Source: Geobacter sp. (lineage in GTDB: Bacteria; Desulfobacterota; Desulfuromonadia; Geobacterales; Geobacteraceae). From it: a stretch of 38,786 nt of DNA. Both the position numbers and the translations under genes were made by a program. The notes under the pieces are model-generated. The model was not told the origin of the DNA, did no database searches, and worked only from the letters and a program-made list of their open reading frames with translations. Shown piece after piece: positions 24,054-32,278 of the stretch. The stretch lies in assembly GCA_003490025.1 (NCBI GenBank), contig DNJC01000055.1, forward strand, positions 134,002 to 172,787, given 5' to 3'. Position 1 is the stretch's first letter. Every line of letters begins with the position of its first letter.

Positions 24054-24815
24054 ATGCTCTTCGACAGCCACTGCCATCTTGACGATCCCAGGCTCCTCCC
24101 GCACCTGGGTCGCCTGATCCCCGAGGCAGAGGCCGCCGGAATCGCCGGCTTCCTGGTCCCGGGCGTCGCCCACGAGGGATGGCAGGGGATCAAGGAGCTG
24201 GCCGACACCTTTCCTCACGTCTTTCCCTCCTTCGGCGTGCACCCGATGCATGCCAACCTCTTGACACCATCGGTACTGTCAGAATTGCGTCGCATGGCTC
24301 CATTCGCCACGGCGATCGGGGAAATCGGCCTCGATTACGTCCTGGAGGTCCCGTCGAGGGAGGTCCAGCGTGAGGCCTTGCGCGCCCAGCTCGCAATCGC
24401 AGCCGAGGCAGGTCTCCCCGTGCTGATCCACTGTCGCAAGGCGTTTGGGGACCTGCTGGAAATCCTGCAAGAGGCGGGAGCGGCGACTTTCGGCGGCGTG
24501 ATGCATGCCTTTTCCGGGAGCGTCGAGACCGCAAACGCCTGCATCGCCCTCGGCCTGCACATCTCCGTTGCGGGAAGCGTCACCTACGACAACGCCCGCC
24601 GCCCCATCGCCGTCGCCGCCGGCATCCCTCTGGAGCGCCTACTGCTGGAGACCGACGCGCCCGACATGCCGCCGGAACCTTACCGGGGCGGCGCCAACCT
24701 TCCCGCCTACCTTCTGGCCACCGCCCGCCGCGTCGCGGAGATCCGCGGGATATCCCTGGATGAGCTGGGACAGCGGACCACGGACAATGCCAGGCGTCTT
24801 TTCAAGCTCGATTAG
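24054..24815 (+). CDS. tatD: TatD-family metal-dependent deoxyribonuclease
   Basis: A 253-residue TIM-barrel hydrolase of the TatD family, which in bacteria acts as a 3'-5' exonuclease on damaged DNA and RNA. All metal ligands are visible: H6 and H8 in DSHCHLDD, E90 in GEIGLDY, H126 in LIHCRKA, H151 in HAFSGS, and D201 in ETDAPD. The start at 24054 is set by the conserved N-terminus; the longer open frame overlaps the PilZ gene. No good ribosome-binding site precedes it, which fits coupling with the PilZ stop 5 bases upstream. Confidence 0.93.
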   Translation: MLFDSHCHLDDPRLLPHLGRLIPEAEAAGIAGFLVPGVAHEGWQGIKELADTFPHVFPSFGVHPMHANLLTPSVLSELRRMAPFATAIGEIGLDYVLEVPSREVQREALRAQLAIAAEAGLPVLIHCRKAFGDLLEILQEAGAATFGGVMHAFSGSVETANACIALGLHISVAGSVTYDNARRPIAVAAGIPLERLLLETDAPDMPPEPYRGGANLPAYLLATARRVAEIRGISLDELGQRTTDNARRLFKLD

Positions 24816-24865
24816 GGACGTCTAAATTATCGTCAGAACAGCTCTTTTCCCAACCCGGCCCGTCA

Positions 24866-24893
24866 TTGACCTTGCCGAGCCCTAAGATATACT
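24866..24893 (+). promoter_or_regulatory. Predicted promoter of the ferritin-like gene
   Basis: TTGACC (24866-24871), a 16-base spacer, then TATACT (24888-24893): five of six consensus bases in each box. Start would be near 24900, 35 bases before the ATG. Confidence 0.65.
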
Positions 24894-24934
24894 CTTTGCC
24901 AGTAATCCCACTGAAGCCTTACGGAGGTGCGACC

Positions 24935-25432
24935 ATGTTCAAGGAGTACACACTGCAGGAGGCGTTGAAACTGGCCATCAAGACGGAAAAGGAGAGCATG
25001 GACTTCTACCGGAAGGCTGGTTCGATAACATCTGACGAAAGATCGAAAAAGGTGTTCGATCTGCTGGCGGGCGAGGAGGCGAACCACCTCAAGGCCTTCT
25101 TCAACCACTACCAGGGTGGGGACCTGGGGGATCTGGACAGCTTCCTGGCGTCCCCCCCGGACAAGCAGACGGCGACCCACCTGGCGCTGGAGAAGGCGGT
25201 AGTGGAGGAAACGCACGAGCAGAAGGCGCTCGAGATCGCCCTGCAGGAGGAGAAATCCTGCATCGACTTTTACACCATCCTGGCCAAGGACATCGTCGAC
25301 CCGCTGGTGCGCCGCGTCTTCGAGACGGTGATCAGGGAGACCCAGGGGCACTACGACATGATCGAGGACGAGTACATGCGGGTCATGACCATGGTGCACA
25401 GTTCGGATCAGAACATCTACGTGAGGGAGTAA
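24935..25432 (+). CDS. Ferritin-like diiron-domain protein (rubrerythrin family)
   Basis: A 165-residue four-helix protein with the internal two-fold repeat of ferritin-like carboxylate diiron proteins. Helix 1 has E18 and Y25 (E-x6-Y), helix 2 EEANH (47-51), helix 3 E106 and Y113 (E-x6-Y), helix 4 ETQGH (135-139). It lacks the C-terminal rubredoxin domain of classical rubrerythrin. Probable role is iron or peroxide handling in an anaerobe. GGAGGT lies 6 bases before the ATG at 24935. It has its own promoter and terminators. Confidence 0.85.
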   Translation: MFKEYTLQEALKLAIKTEKESMDFYRKAGSITSDERSKKVFDLLAGEEANHLKAFFNHYQGGDLGDLDSFLASPPDKQTATHLALEKAVVEETHEQKALEIALQEEKSCIDFYTILAKDIVDPLVRRVFETVIRETQGHYDMIEDEYMRVMTMVHSSDQNIYVRE

Positions 25433-25451
25433 TCGGAGCGACCGGGTGAGG

Positions 25452-25482
25452 GTGCCGGCTCTGCCGAGGGTCCGGCTTTTTA
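25452..25482 (+). terminator. Likely terminator after the ferritin-like gene
   Basis: GCCGG pairs with CCGGC, with an inner CTC/GAG step, and is followed by TTTTT. The stem is short and bulged, so confidence is moderate. Confidence 0.55.
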
Positions 25483-25527
25483 TGGACCTGGTGGACGGAG
25501 TGGACTCGGTGGACCTGCTGGACAACG
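25483..25527. repeat. Tandem array of five 9-bp units
   Basis: Five exact-phase nonamers of the form TGGACNNNN: TGGACCTGG, TGGACGGAG, TGGACTCGG, TGGACCTGC, TGGACAACG. The five-base core TGGAC is invariant and the last four bases vary. No inverted arm is present. It lies between two terminators in a convergent intergenic region. Confidence 0.85.
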
Positions 25528-25548
25528 GGAACAGAAGTAGTTACTAAG

Positions 25549-25582
25549 AAGCCTCCGCACCTGAATGGTGCGGAGGCTTTTT
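25549..25582. terminator. Bidirectional terminator
   Basis: An 11-bp perfect stem, GCCTCCGCACC/GGTGCGGAGGC around TGAAT, is followed by TTTTT on the plus strand. The flanking AAGAA gives a weak T-run on the minus strand. It separates the ferritin-like gene from the converging transglycosylase gene. Confidence 0.9.
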
Positions 25583-25620
25583 GTCTTTCGCTCAACCTCA
25601 ACCTTGAGCCTAGCCTGCCT

Positions 25621-26376
25621 CTAGCCGTAGTAGCTTTTCACCTTGGCCAGGTAGGCCCTGGTCTCCCGGGGCAATCGCTCGCTGCCATGCCTGTCGACGT
25701 TGCCGGGCCCCCAGTTGTAGGCGGCCAGCGCCTCGTCCACATTGCCGTACCGACGCAGCATGTCCTTCAAGAACCTGGTCCCCGCCATCACGTTCTGCTC
25801 GGGATCGAAGGAGTTGGTCACTCCGAGCCCTCTCGCCGTTGAGGGCATCAACTGCATGAGCCCTTGGGCACCGGCGGAGGAGACGGCATTGGGGTTGAAA
25901 TCGCTCTCGGCCTTGATGACGGCCCTGATCAGCCCGCTGTCAACACCGTAGCGCCTAGACGCTTTCTCAATGATGGCTTCGGTGGAAGGATTGGGGCCGA
26001 GGCTTTCTTCGGGAGCACCCCCCTGCACTGCTGCCGCCCCCCCTGCTTCGTCCCCCCCGGCTGCTTCACCTGTTCCTCCTGCGGCTCCCGCACTGGCGGG
26101 AAGCTGCTGAAGAAAGCGGTCCAGAAGCCCCTGGACCCCGATGGAACGGTTGCTGGCTTGCGCTTGGGTCGCTCCGATGTCCATCGCCGAACTCAGCATC
26201 TTGAGCCGCAATATCTCGGCCGCCATCTCCGGCGAAACCCGCCCTTGCGAAACGCCGCTCCTGGCGAGAACCTCGTCGAAAGGAATCGCCGGAGCCGCGC
26301 CGGGCGCCACCCCTTTTTTCGTGGGTTCCAACGCCTGCTCCGCAGCGACCCGGTTCACGGTCGGATTGATCGACAT
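25621..26376 (-). CDS. Soluble lytic transglycosylase domain protein
   Basis: The C-terminal half (about 135-251) is an SLT (goose-lysozyme-like) domain that cleaves peptidoglycan: catalytic Glu157 in IRAVIKAESDFNP, then SSAGAQGLMQLMPSTA and AAYNWGPGNVDRHG. The N-terminal half (1-95) is soluble and hydrophilic, followed by a Gly/Ala/Glu linker (96-125). I find no signal peptide, which is odd for a murein enzyme. The neighbours are a sigma-54 regulator and che genes, so export through the flagellar type III apparatus, as for FlgJ, is a reasonable inference. AGGGGG precedes the ATG. It is 17 bases after the regulator gene, in one operon. Confidence 0.85.
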   Translation of the reverse strand: MSINPTVNRVAAEQALEPTKKGVAPGAAPAIPFDEVLARSGVSQGRVSPEMAAEILRLKMLSSAMDIGATQAQASNRSIGVQGLLDRFLQQLPASAGAAGGTGEAAGGDEAGGAAAVQGGAPEESLGPNPSTEAIIEKASRRYGVDSGLIRAVIKAESDFNPNAVSSAGAQGLMQLMPSTARGLGVTNSFDPEQNVMAGTRFLKDMLRRYGNVDEALAAYNWGPGNVDRHGSERLPRETRAYLAKVKSYYG

Positions 26377-26393
26377 GGTAACGTCCCCCTCTG

Positions 26394-27797
26394 TTACGGG
26401 GAGGTTATCCCCTCCCCATAAACGAGTTTTTTCTTTTTCAGCTTCTCTATCAGCGTGGTCCGCTTCAGGTTAAGGAGCTCGGCAGCCTCCTTCTTGTTGC
26501 CGCCGCTCTTCTGCAGCGCCTGCAGGATCAGCCTGTTCTCGAACTCCTCCACGGCGCTGTTCAGGCAGAAGCCGTCGTCGGGAAGGGTCATCTGCTCGCC
26601 GTGGATCACCCCGGTGCTGCGGCCGCCACGGTACTTCTCCGGGAGGTCGTGGGTGTTGATCGTTCCGGTCCCCTTGATGATCACCAGGCGCTCGACAAGG
26701 TTCTCAAGCTCACGGACGTTCCCGGGCCACTCGTAATTGCTGAGGATCTCCATGACCTGCTTGTCGAACCCCTGTACCTTGCGCTGCTTGCTCCTGTTGA
26801 ACTTCTCCAGGAAGCTGTTCAACAGAAGGGGGACGTCCGCTCCCCTCTCGCGAAGCGGCGGGAGCATGATCGGTATCACGGAGAGCCGGTAGTACAGGTC
26901 CTCGCGGAACTCCTTGGAGGCAACCATCTGGTCCAGGTTCTGGTTGGTCGCGGCGATGATCCTGACGTCGACCTTCTTGGAGCGGGTGGAACCGACCGGC
27001 TCCAGCTCCCTGCTCTGCAGCACCCTCAGGAGTTTCACCTGCAGGTTCGCCTTCATGTCCCCGATCTCGTCCAGGAACAGCGTTCCCTTGTCCGCCATCT
27101 CGAACCGACCGATGCGGGAGGCGACGGCGCCGGTGAAGGAGCCCTTCACGTGGCCGAAAAGCTCGCTCTCGAGAAGCTCGTCGGGGATCGCGGCACAGTT
27201 CAGCGCCACGAAGTTCTTGTCGGAGCGGTTGGAGAGGTCGTGTATGGCGCGCGCCACCAGTTCCTTGCCGGTCCCCGACTCCCCCTGGATCAGCACGGTG
27301 GAATCCGAGGTGGCGACCTTCTCGATCATCTCGTAGAGCGAGAGCATCTTCTCGCTCTCCCCGATGATGTTGTTGAGAAGGGCCCTGTTCTTTATGCACG
27401 GTTTGGACCGGAAACTCTTGCTCTGCAGCGCCTGGTGCTCCAGGCCGCGCTTCACGTGGGTTTCCAGCTCCTCCAGGTTGAACGGTTTTTCGAGGTAGAA
27501 GAAGGCGCCGGCCTTCAAAAGGTTGGCCGTCATCTCGAAGTTGGCGAAGGCACTGTAGGCAATGGTCACGATTTCGGGACGTATCGACTTCAGCTGCTTT
27601 ATGAATTCGAGGCCGTTAACCCTCGGCATCATGATGTCGGTGATCACCATTTGCACGTCGTGCAACTCGATTTTCTGCAGGGCGTCCTGGCCGTCAAAAG
27701 CCTGATAGACTTGGTATCCTTTGTAGCTCAGGAAGGCCGCGACAAAGTCGCGGGTCTTCTTATCATCGTCTGCAATCAGAATTTTGGGCGTTTCCAT
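26394..27797 (-). CDS. Sigma-54-dependent response regulator (NtrC family)
   Basis: A 467-residue three-domain activator. The receiver domain (1-120) has D10-D11 and the phospho-acceptor Asp54 in VITDIMMP, with Lys104 in YLEKPF. The AAA+ domain (about 143-380) has Walker A GESGTGKE (172-179), GSFTGA (219-224; the usual sigma-54 loop is GAFTGA), and GTLFLDEIGDM. A Fis-type helix-turn-helix ends the protein (NKKEAAELLNLKRTTL). The LKRTTL recognition helix resembles flagellar regulators FlrC/FleQ. Its kinase is not in the window. It is divergent from the che operon; a flagellar role is inferred from context. Confidence 0.9.
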   Translation of the reverse strand: METPKILIADDDKKTRDFVAAFLSYKGYQVYQAFDGQDALQKIELHDVQMVITDIMMPRVNGLEFIKQLKSIRPEIVTIAYSAFANFEMTANLLKAGAFFYLEKPFNLEELETHVKRGLEHQALQSKSFRSKPCIKNRALLNNIIGESEKMLSLYEMIEKVATSDSTVLIQGESGTGKELVARAIHDLSNRSDKNFVALNCAAIPDELLESELFGHVKGSFTGAVASRIGRFEMADKGTLFLDEIGDMKANLQVKLLRVLQSRELEPVGSTRSKKVDVRIIAATNQNLDQMVASKEFREDLYYRLSVIPIMLPPLRERGADVPLLLNSFLEKFNRSKQRKVQGFDKQVMEILSNYEWPGNVRELENLVERLVIIKGTGTINTHDLPEKYRGGRSTGVIHGEQMTLPDDGFCLNSAVEEFENRLILQALQKSGGNKKEAAELLNLKRTTLIEKLKKKKLVYGEGITSP

Positions 27798-28118
27798 CGT
27801 ATCCCCGATTTCGATTAAAGTTGCTTTGAATCAAGCCGATACAAAATTTGTGGTCGGTCGAAACTATAGCGGGATATTTCGGCAATGTCAATTAAATGAC
27901 TTGCCGTCGAAAGGCAGGATGTCAATTTTTTGCACCGCAGGGGGTCCAGGGGCGCAGTGCGGCGGCTAAAATCCGCGGGGAACCGTAGCTTAGCAGGGAC
28001 GGCCTCCCGATTTGCGTTAAAGGAAAAAAATATTCAACCTTTCCCTCCTGAAACCGAATAGGAAACGAAGGGGGCGTGTGCCCGGCGTCCGCCCGATTTC
28101 AACACTTACGGAGGGTCC
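27798..28118. other. Divergent region and long che leader
   Basis: This 321-base stretch has no gene. It contains the FliA promoter near its left end; the rest (about 27850-28118) is a leader of roughly 270 bases before cheW. Short hairpins are possible (for instance around 27957-28010), but I could not match a known riboswitch class. Confidence 0.55.
27816..27842 (+). promoter_or_regulatory. Sigma-28 (FliA) promoter of the che operon
   Basis: TAAAGTTG (27816-27823), exactly 11 bases, then GCCGATAC (27835-27842). The FliA consensus is TAAAGTTT-N11-GCCGATAA, so 14 of 16 positions match with ideal spacing. It reads towards cheW, with a predicted start near 27850. Confidence 0.85.
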
Positions 28119-28613
28119 ATGGAGACCGCACTGACAGTAAAAAACGAGGAGTTCGGGGGTGAGCTGATTCAGCTGGTGAGCTTCAACCTCGAGAAGGAGG
28201 AGTACGGCATCAACGTGCTCATGGTGCGGGAGATCATCCGGATGCTCAACATCACCCGCGTGCCGAACACCCCGCGCTACGTGGAAGGGGTGATCAACCT
28301 GCGCGGCAAGGTGATACCGATCATATCGCTGCGACGCAAGTTCGACCTGATGGAGGCGGAGTACGACAAGCGGACCCGCATCATGGTGATGGAGGTGGTG
28401 GGCGAGCTGATGGGGTTCATCGTGGACGAGGTGTCCGAGGTGATCCGCATTTCAGAGAAGGAGATCCAGCCCCCGCCGCCGGTGGTATCGAGCGGCATCG
28501 AGCAGGAGTGCATGTCCGGCGTGATCAACCAGGCCGACCGGCTCCTCGTTCTTCTCGACTTGGAGCGGATGTTCTCCGCCGACGAGAGAAGGTTGTTCGG
28601 CAACGTAGGTTAA
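28119..28613 (+). CDS. cheW: Chemotaxis coupling protein CheW
   Basis: CheW links chemoreceptors to the kinase CheA in the signalling array. The 164-residue product shows the CheW fold: QLVSFNLEKEEYGINVLMVREII (about 16-40), then RVPNTPRYVEGVINLRGKVIPIISLRRKF, the conserved receptor/kinase-binding face. The last part ends in LLVLLDLERMF. CGGAGGG lies 4 bases before the ATG. It is first in the operon behind the FliA promoter. A GC-rich hairpin follows in the 41-base gap to cheA. Confidence 0.95.
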   Translation: METALTVKNEEFGGELIQLVSFNLEKEEYGINVLMVREIIRMLNITRVPNTPRYVEGVINLRGKVIPIISLRRKFDLMEAEYDKRTRIMVMEVVGELMGFIVDEVSEVIRISEKEIQPPPPVVSSGIEQECMSGVINQADRLLVLLDLERMFSADERRLFGNVG

Positions 28614-28622
28614 GGCATCAAC

Positions 28623-28638
28623 CGGGGGGCCTCCCCCG
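28623..28638 (+). other. GC hairpin between cheW and cheA
   Basis: CGGGGG and CCCCCG pair around a 4-base loop, 9 bases after the cheW stop. It has no T-run, so it is not a terminator; it may protect the upstream mRNA end or tune cheA expression. Confidence 0.4.
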
Positions 28639-28654
28639 TTCCCGGAGCGCATTT

Positions 28655-30481
28655 ATGGCTATAGACTGCGAAGATCAGGAGCTATTGGATGGTTTTCTCG
28701 CCGAAACCACCGAACTCCTTGAAAAACTCGACGACGACCTGATCTCCCTGGAGAAGAGCCCGGAAGACGCGGAGCTGATGAACCGGATCTTCCGCTCCAT
28801 CCACACGGTCAAGGGTGCCTCCAGCTTCCTCGGTTTCGACATGCTGGTGAAGGTGACCCACAAGACCGAGGATGTGTTGAACCGGCTCAGGAAGGGGGAA
28901 CTCAAGCTCAACCCCGAGATCATGGACGTCGTCCTGGAGGCGGTCGACCTGGTGAAGACACTGGTGGCCGACATCAAGGGGGGGGACATCGTCGAGCGCG
29001 ACCTCGAGGGGACCATCAGCAAACTGATCCCGTTCCTCTCGGAGAACGCCGTCGAGGCGACCGTGCTCGCCCCCGTCTTCACCACGGCCAAGGAGCCGAG
29101 CCCCCCGCCCCCCGCCGAGCCCGCCCAGGCCTTTGCCGGCGCCGCGGAGGCCCCTCCCTCGAAGGAGGCGGCTGCGGCGGATAGGGCCCTCGCAAAGGCC
29201 GCCGCACCCGCGGTCCAGCCCAAGGCGCAGCCGATCAAGGAACCTGCCAAGAGTCCCGCAAAGGGTGGCGAGGAGCTGGCGGACAACTCCACCGTCCGCG
29301 TCGACGTGAAGCGCCTGGACGACCTGATGAACCAGGTCGGCGAACTGGTGCTCGAGCGTAACCGGATGATCCAGTTGCACAGCGATTACCAGACCGGCCT
29401 CGACCCGGCCGGTTTCAGCGACGACTTCGGCAAGCTCTCCAAGAGGCTCAACTTCGTCACCTCCGAGCTGCAGATGCAGGTCCTGAAGATGCGCATGCTA
29501 CCGGTGGAGAAGGTCTTCAAGAAATTCCCCCGCATCGTGAGAAACCTCGCCCGCGACCTCGGCAAGGAGGTCGACCTGGTGATCATCGGGGAAGAGACCG
29601 AACTGGACCGCTCCGTCGTGGACGAGATAGGCGACCCGTTGATCCACCTGATCAGGAACGCGCTCGACCACGGTCTGGAGACCCCCGACCAGCGCCTCTG
29701 CGCCGGGAAGAACCGCACCGGCACGGTGGTCCTCTCCGCGGCCCACGAGGGGAACCAGATCGTAATCAGCATCAAGGACGACGGCCGGGGCATCGACCCG
29801 GAAAAGGTCTCCCGGAAGGCGATCGAAAAGGGGCTCATCACCGAGGAGCAGCTTGCCTCCATGGGGACCCGTGAGATCCTCGACCTCCTCTTCCTCCCCG
29901 GCTTCTCCACCAAGGAGCAGGCCACCGACCTCTCCGGCCGGGGCGTCGGCATGGACGTGGTGCGCACCAACATCAGGAAGCTGAACGGCATCATCGAGAT
30001 CAAGAACGATGTGGGTCGCGGTTCCGAGTTCATCCTGAAACTCCCGCTCACCCTGGCCATCATCCAGTCCCTGCTGGTGGAGGTGGAGCGCGAGGTCTAC
30101 TCGATCCCCCTGGCCTCGGTCATCGAGACGATGCGCGTCAGCAAGAGCGAGTTCCACATGATCGGCGGCCAGGAGGTCCTGAAGCTGAGGGACTCGGTGC
30201 TGCCTTTGCTGCGGCTCCAGCAGACCTTCGGCTGCCAGGAGGTCTACAGGGAGCGCGACACCTGCTACGTGGTCATCGTCGGCGTCGCCGAGAAGAGGAT
30301 CGGCCTCATCGTTACCCGCCTCCTCGGGCAACAGGAAGTCGCCATCAAGTCGCTCGGCAAGTTCCTGTCGAACCTCCCCGGTATCGGCGGTTCGACCATC
30401 ATGGGAGACGGCAGGGTGGCCCTGATCGTCGATCCTATGGGGCTGATCGGCGGCAGCGAAGCTGCCGGCGCAAGGAAATAA
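28655..30481 (+). CDS. cheA: Chemotaxis histidine kinase CheA
   Basis: CheA is the receptor-controlled kinase that passes phosphate to CheY and CheB. The 608-residue product has P1 (1-125) with phospho-accepting His50 in FRSIHTVKGASSFLGF, an Ala/Pro linker (about 150-205), P3 dimerisation with DDLMNQVGELVLERNRM, the P4 ATPase with LIRNALDHGLE, DDGRGID and GRGVGMDVV, and P5, a CheW-like domain. I see no P2 (CheY-docking) domain; the linker takes its place. The start at 28655 (MAIDCEDQ) has GGAG 9 bases upstream. Confidence 0.95.
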   Translation: MAIDCEDQELLDGFLAETTELLEKLDDDLISLEKSPEDAELMNRIFRSIHTVKGASSFLGFDMLVKVTHKTEDVLNRLRKGELKLNPEIMDVVLEAVDLVKTLVADIKGGDIVERDLEGTISKLIPFLSENAVEATVLAPVFTTAKEPSPPPPAEPAQAFAGAAEAPPSKEAAAADRALAKAAAPAVQPKAQPIKEPAKSPAKGGEELADNSTVRVDVKRLDDLMNQVGELVLERNRMIQLHSDYQTGLDPAGFSDDFGKLSKRLNFVTSELQMQVLKMRMLPVEKVFKKFPRIVRNLARDLGKEVDLVIIGEETELDRSVVDEIGDPLIHLIRNALDHGLETPDQRLCAGKNRTGTVVLSAAHEGNQIVISIKDDGRGIDPEKVSRKAIEKGLITEEQLASMGTREILDLLFLPGFSTKEQATDLSGRGVGMDVVRTNIRKLNGIIEIKNDVGRGSEFILKLPLTLAIIQSLLVEVEREVYSIPLASVIETMRVSKSEFHMIGGQEVLKLRDSVLPLLRLQQTFGCQEVYRERDTCYVVIVGVAEKRIGLIVTRLLGQQEVAIKSLGKFLSNLPGIGGSTIMGDGRVALIVDPMGLIGGSEAAGARK

Positions 30482-30496
30482 GCTTAGGGGAAAGAA

Positions 30497-31369
30497 ATGG
30501 CCTTAGACCTGAAACCATTTGACGCCAAAAGTGCCCCGAAGATTTCCGACAAGGACTTCGAGCAGCTTCGGGATTACATATACAACGTCTGCGGGATCTA
30601 CTTCCACAGCAGCAAGAAATATTTCCTGGAAAGCCGCCTTGCCCGCAGGATGGAGATGACGGGGTGCAAGACCCACGGCGATTACTACCAGTACGTCCGG
30701 AGCGCCGCCACCGGCAGAACGGAGCTGTCCAAGCTCCTGGACGAGATCACCACCAACGAGACCTGCTTCTTCAGAAACATGCCGCAGCTAACCGCGCTGG
30801 AGAACAAGTTCCTCCCGGAGATCGTCGCCACCAAGGGGAAGATCGGCTTCAAGAAGCTCAGGATCTGGAGCGCGGGATCCTCCTCCGGCGAAGAGGCGTA
30901 CACTATGGCCATGATCCTCCTGGAGAAACGGGCCACCATCCTCAAGGACTGGATCATCGAGATCATCGGGACCGACATCAACGAGACCGTTCTGGCCCAG
31001 GCCAAGGAAGGGATCTACAACAGCTACTCGGTGCGCAACACCCCCGACTTCTACCTGAAAAAGTACTTCAAGGAAGAGGCGGCCGGAAGGTTCGTGCTCT
31101 CCCCCGAGGTGAAGAAGCTCGCCTCCTTCAGCCAGCTGAATCTTTACGACGACAACAAGATGCTCTTCATGAAGAGCTTCGACTTCATATTCTGCGCCAA
31201 CGTGCTGATATACTTCGACACCACCTCGAAGAGCAAGGTGGTCCAGCATTTCTACAACAACTTGCAGCCGTACGGCTACTTCTTCGTGGGGCAGTCCGAG
31301 TCGCTGCACGGGGTGAACGACAAGTTCAAGACCGTCCATTTCCCCGGCGGGTTCACGTACAACAAGTGA
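30497..31369 (+). CDS. cheR: Chemoreceptor glutamate methyltransferase CheR
   Basis: CheR methylates glutamates on chemoreceptors using S-adenosylmethionine, setting adaptation together with CheB. The 290-residue product has an all-alpha N-terminal domain (about 20-95, including LLDEITTNETCFFRN) and a Rossmann methyltransferase domain with LRIWSAGSSSGEEAYTMAM, IIGTDINETVLAQAKEG and FIFCANVLIYFD, all CheR hallmarks. The position that is Cys in many CheR (SAGCSTGEE) is Ser. Starts 15 bases after cheA with GGGG upstream of the ATG. Confidence 0.95.
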   Translation: MALDLKPFDAKSAPKISDKDFEQLRDYIYNVCGIYFHSSKKYFLESRLARRMEMTGCKTHGDYYQYVRSAATGRTELSKLLDEITTNETCFFRNMPQLTALENKFLPEIVATKGKIGFKKLRIWSAGSSSGEEAYTMAMILLEKRATILKDWIIEIIGTDINETVLAQAKEGIYNSYSVRNTPDFYLKKYFKEEAAGRFVLSPEVKKLASFSQLNLYDDNKMLFMKSFDFIFCANVLIYFDTTSKSKVVQHFYNNLQPYGYFFVGQSESLHGVNDKFKTVHFPGGFTYNK

Positions 31370-31378
31370 GGTTGAGGT

Positions 31379-32278
31379 ATGGAAAAAGCAGCCATGATGC
31401 AGGCAGCTCAGGACATGGTGGAGAGCTTCGTCGATCTCCCCACCATCCCGCAGGTAGCCACCCGGGTCATAGAACTACTGGACCGGCCGGGTGTCGAGCT
31501 GGACGAGGTGGCCGACATGATCCTTGCCGACCAAGTCCTGGCGGCGCGGGTCATCAAGATGGTCAATTCGCCACTCTACAAGCCGGCGCACGAGATAAAA
31601 TCGGTGAAAAGGGCCCTGATCTACCTCGGCTTCCGCCACATCCGCGAACTCGCCTTCACCTGCTCCTTCGTGGACGTCTTCGAGGGGAGGGACGGCATCT
31701 TCGACATCAAGAGCTTCTGGGAGCACTCCTTCGGCGTCGGCGTGGTGGCGAAGATCATCGCCCAGAGGGTGCGCTACCCGGACTCCGAGAAGGCGTACCT
31801 GGTGGGGATCGTGCACGACATCGGCGAGGTGTTCCTCTCCTACTACCGCCAGGATGCCTTCCGCTCGCTGCTCGACTCGGTCCAGGGGCGCCCCTACCGG
31901 CTGGTCGACAAGGAGGCCGAGTTCCTCGGGACCTCCCACAGCGAGGTCGGCCTCTGCATCGCCCGCAAGTGGAACTTCCCTCCGGACTACTGCGAGGTCA
32001 TCGCGCTGCACCACGCCCCCGAGGAGGCGGTGCTCGATCCCACCCTCTGCGCCATCGCCAACCTGGCCGACCTGTTCTGCTCCGTGCGGCAGCTCGACTA
32101 CGGCGGGAGTTCCTGGGTTACCTTCAACCTCGCAGAGGAGAAGGCCTGGGGCATCCTCAAGGGGTACTCCCCCGCCCTGGCCGACCTCGACGTGGAGCGC
32201 TTCTGCTACGAGCTTGACGACCGGGTCCCCGAGATCCAGGAGATGGTCAAGTCGATCTTCCAGGGAATAGGAGCCTAG
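31379..32278 (+). CDS. HDOD-domain protein
   Basis: HDOD proteins are HD-domain relatives without full catalytic metal sites, often used as signalling adaptors. The 299-residue product starts with the family opening SFVDLPTIPQVATRVIELLD, contains ADQVLAARVIKMVNSPLY and SVKRALIYLGFRHIREL, and a later HD-like VGIVHDIGEVFLSYY and ALHHAPEEA. GAGGTTGAGGT precedes the ATG. The gene is inserted between cheR and cheB; its stop overlaps the cheB start by one base, so it is an integral member of the operon. A chemotaxis role is inferred. Confidence 0.9.
   Translation: MEKAAMMQAAQDMVESFVDLPTIPQVATRVIELLDRPGVELDEVADMILADQVLAARVIKMVNSPLYKPAHEIKSVKRALIYLGFRHIRELAFTCSFVDVFEGRDGIFDIKSFWEHSFGVGVVAKIIAQRVRYPDSEKAYLVGIVHDIGEVFLSYYRQDAFRSLLDSVQGRPYRLVDKEAEFLGTSHSEVGLCIARKWNFPPDYCEVIALHHAPEEAVLDPTLCAIANLADLFCSVRQLDYGGSSWVTFNLAEEKAWGILKGYSPALADLDVERFCYELDDRVPEIQEMVKSIFQGIGA

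Noticed and set aside
27950..28020. c-di-GMP (GEMM) riboswitch in the che leader
   Set aside because: I could not align the conserved GEMM core; only short hairpins are visible.
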